Shown: positions 5,614-6,074 of the stretch, piece by piece
How the letters are laid out: each line of letters begins with the position of its first letter
Position numbering within the stretch: the first letter of the stretch is position 1
NCBI GenBank assembly: GCA_035717365.1
Contig: DASTIS010000275.1
Coordinates: 1-6,074 of the forward strand
Origin: 66-474 sp035717365
GTDB taxonomy: Bacteria > Pseudomonadota > Gammaproteobacteria > Xanthomonadales > Rhodanobacteraceae
Direction of reading: 5' to 3'
DNA length: 6,074 nt
The notes under the pieces: model-generated
What the model was told of the DNA's origin: nothing
Seen by the model: only the letters and a program-made list of their open reading frames with translations
The model's database searches: none
Made by a program: the position numbers and the translations under genes

Positions 5614-5810
5614 GTATAATCCTCGGGTTGCTTCAAGGTCCGCAGGAACTTTCCCTCGGCCGCCGCACTGTGTTGCCGGCGCCGCGACCCCTGACGGTTG
5701 TCCAACCCGTGGCACCGGCGCGTTACGCGACCGGCCCCGGGTGGCGAGTCGTGCAGGATGGGGAGTTCGCCGCGGTATTTCAAGCGCGCGACGCGACGAG
5801 GATGACTTCC
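5614..5810. promoter_or_regulatory. Divergent intergenic region between trxB and ald
   Basis: 197 bp of non-coding sequence that should hold promoters for both genes. On the plus strand the clear element is the TATAAT at 5615-5620. A hairpin is possible at 5715-5734: CCGGCGCG, loop TTA, CGCG-CCGG with one bulged A. For trxB no strong minus-strand promoter was recognised; only TTGAAA-like and TTGGAC-like pieces were seen, without matching -10 boxes. A 15-codon frame (ATG 5758 to TGA 5805) ends six bases before ald, but it lacks a properly spaced ribosome-binding site. Confidence 0.6.
5615..5620 (+). promoter_or_regulatory. Consensus -10 hexamer (TATAAT) on the plus strand at the trxB start
   Basis: A perfect TATAAT directed toward ald, overlapping the trxB ribosome-binding site and lying two bases from its start codon on the opposite strand. 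If used, transcription would begin near 5627 and give ald a leader of about 184 nucleotides. No good -35 hexamer is present 16-18 bp upstream, within the trxB coding region. The same A/T-rich patch may simply reflect the trxB ribosome-binding region (GAGGATTATAC), so function is uncertain. Confidence 0.4.
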
Positions 5811-6074
5811 ATGCGCATCGGTGTTCCTTCCGAAACCAAGACCCTCGAGGGCCGTGTCGCCCTCGTCCCGGCGGCGTGTGCGGACCTGATTCGGCACGGA
5901 CACGAGGTGTTCCTGCAGTCCGGCGCAGGCGAGAAGAGCGGCTTCGCCGACACACTTTTCATCAGGGAAGGCGTCAAGATCGTTCCCGATGCCGCCGCGC
6001 TGTACGACGCCGCGGAAATGATTGTCAAGGTCAAGGAGCCGATCGCGGGCGACCTCAAGCTGCTGGAGAAGCGG
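5811..6074 (+). CDS. ald: Alanine dehydrogenase, N-terminal part, truncated by window edge
   Basis: The first 88 residues of a protein that is normally about 370. Ald interconverts L-alanine and pyruvate plus ammonia with NAD(H), in the cytosol, and lets cells use alanine as carbon and nitrogen source. The sequence MRIGVPSETKTLEGRVALVP (1-20), GHEVFLQSGAGEKSGF (30-45) and IVKVKEP (71-77) matches the N-terminal AlaDh/PNT domain. Arg15 and Lys75, which contact pyruvate in characterised alanine dehydrogenases, fall at exactly the expected numbers. The related transhydrogenase alpha subunit PntA shares the first motif but usually lacks the VKVKEP phrase, so Ald is favoured. The ATG at 5811 has GAGGA (5798-5802) eight bases upstream; an in-frame ATG at 5802 overlaps that site and is less likely. 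Transcribed divergently from trxB. Confidence 0.92.
   Translation, partial: MRIGVPSETKTLEGRVALVPAACADLIRHGHEVFLQSGAGEKSGFADTLFIREGVKIVPDAAALYDAAEMIVKVKEPIAGDLKLLEKR

Noticed and set aside
4729..5619. Plus-strand open frame (296 codons) antisense to trxB
   Set aside because: It is the mirror of a highly conserved trxB. Its Val/Ala/Asp/His-rich product is typical of antisense frames in GC-rich genomes.
5758..5805. 15-codon frame in the ald leader, considered as a regulatory leader peptide
   Set aside because: It contains only one Ala codon, has no properly spaced ribosome-binding site (AGG directly abuts the ATG) and shows no attenuator-like pair of alternative hairpins.
5610..5903. Minus-strand frame ending in an ATGA overlap with the trxB start
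   Set aside because: It begins antisense inside ald and has no family resemblance; the overlap with trxB is probably chance in an open GC-rich frame.

Overview
The window is GC-rich and densely coded, and its gene content points to a gammaproteobacterium, most likely a Xanthomonadales relative (Rhodanobacteraceae/Xanthomonadaceae). The thioredoxin reductase closely resembles gammaproteobacterial TrxB, aat and trxB lie near each other as in many gammaproteobacteria, and candidate -10 boxes have the TACAAT form. The taxonomic placement is inference.

Layout. The left half (about 1-3142) is one minus-strand series. In transcription order it holds a FemAB-like/DUF482 GNAT protein (3142-1994), aat (1997-1281, ATGA overlap), a phasin-family protein (1227-754), an acyl-CoA-binding protein (744-484) and an AI-2E-family membrane transporter (341 to beyond position 1, cut by the window edge). 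A 143-bp divergent region (3143-3285) follows. On the plus strand comes an alpha/beta-hydrolase-fold protein fused to a class III adenylate-cyclase-like domain (3286-4629). It converges on trxB (5613-4648, minus) across an 18-bp gap with a perfect 7-bp inverted repeat. Last, a 197-bp divergent region (5614-5810) separates trxB from ald, alanine dehydrogenase, which runs off the right edge.

Function. The genes are mostly housekeeping: N-end-rule aminoacyl transfer to proteins (Aat), thiol redox (TrxB), alanine/pyruvate interconversion (Ald), and a lipid/polymer pair (phasin plus acyl-CoA-binding protein).

The most unusual item is the fusion protein. Its hydrolase half lacks the nucleophile-elbow serine and the terminal histidine. 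Its cyclase half lacks both metal-binding aspartates, the lysine and the transition-state asparagine/arginine. The architecture is that of a known hydrolase-cyclase family, but both halves look catalytically dead. This suggests a pseudoenzyme kept for binding, scaffolding or sensing. No mobile elements, CRISPR arrays, tRNA or rRNA genes were seen, and no gene-free stretch exceeds 300 bp.
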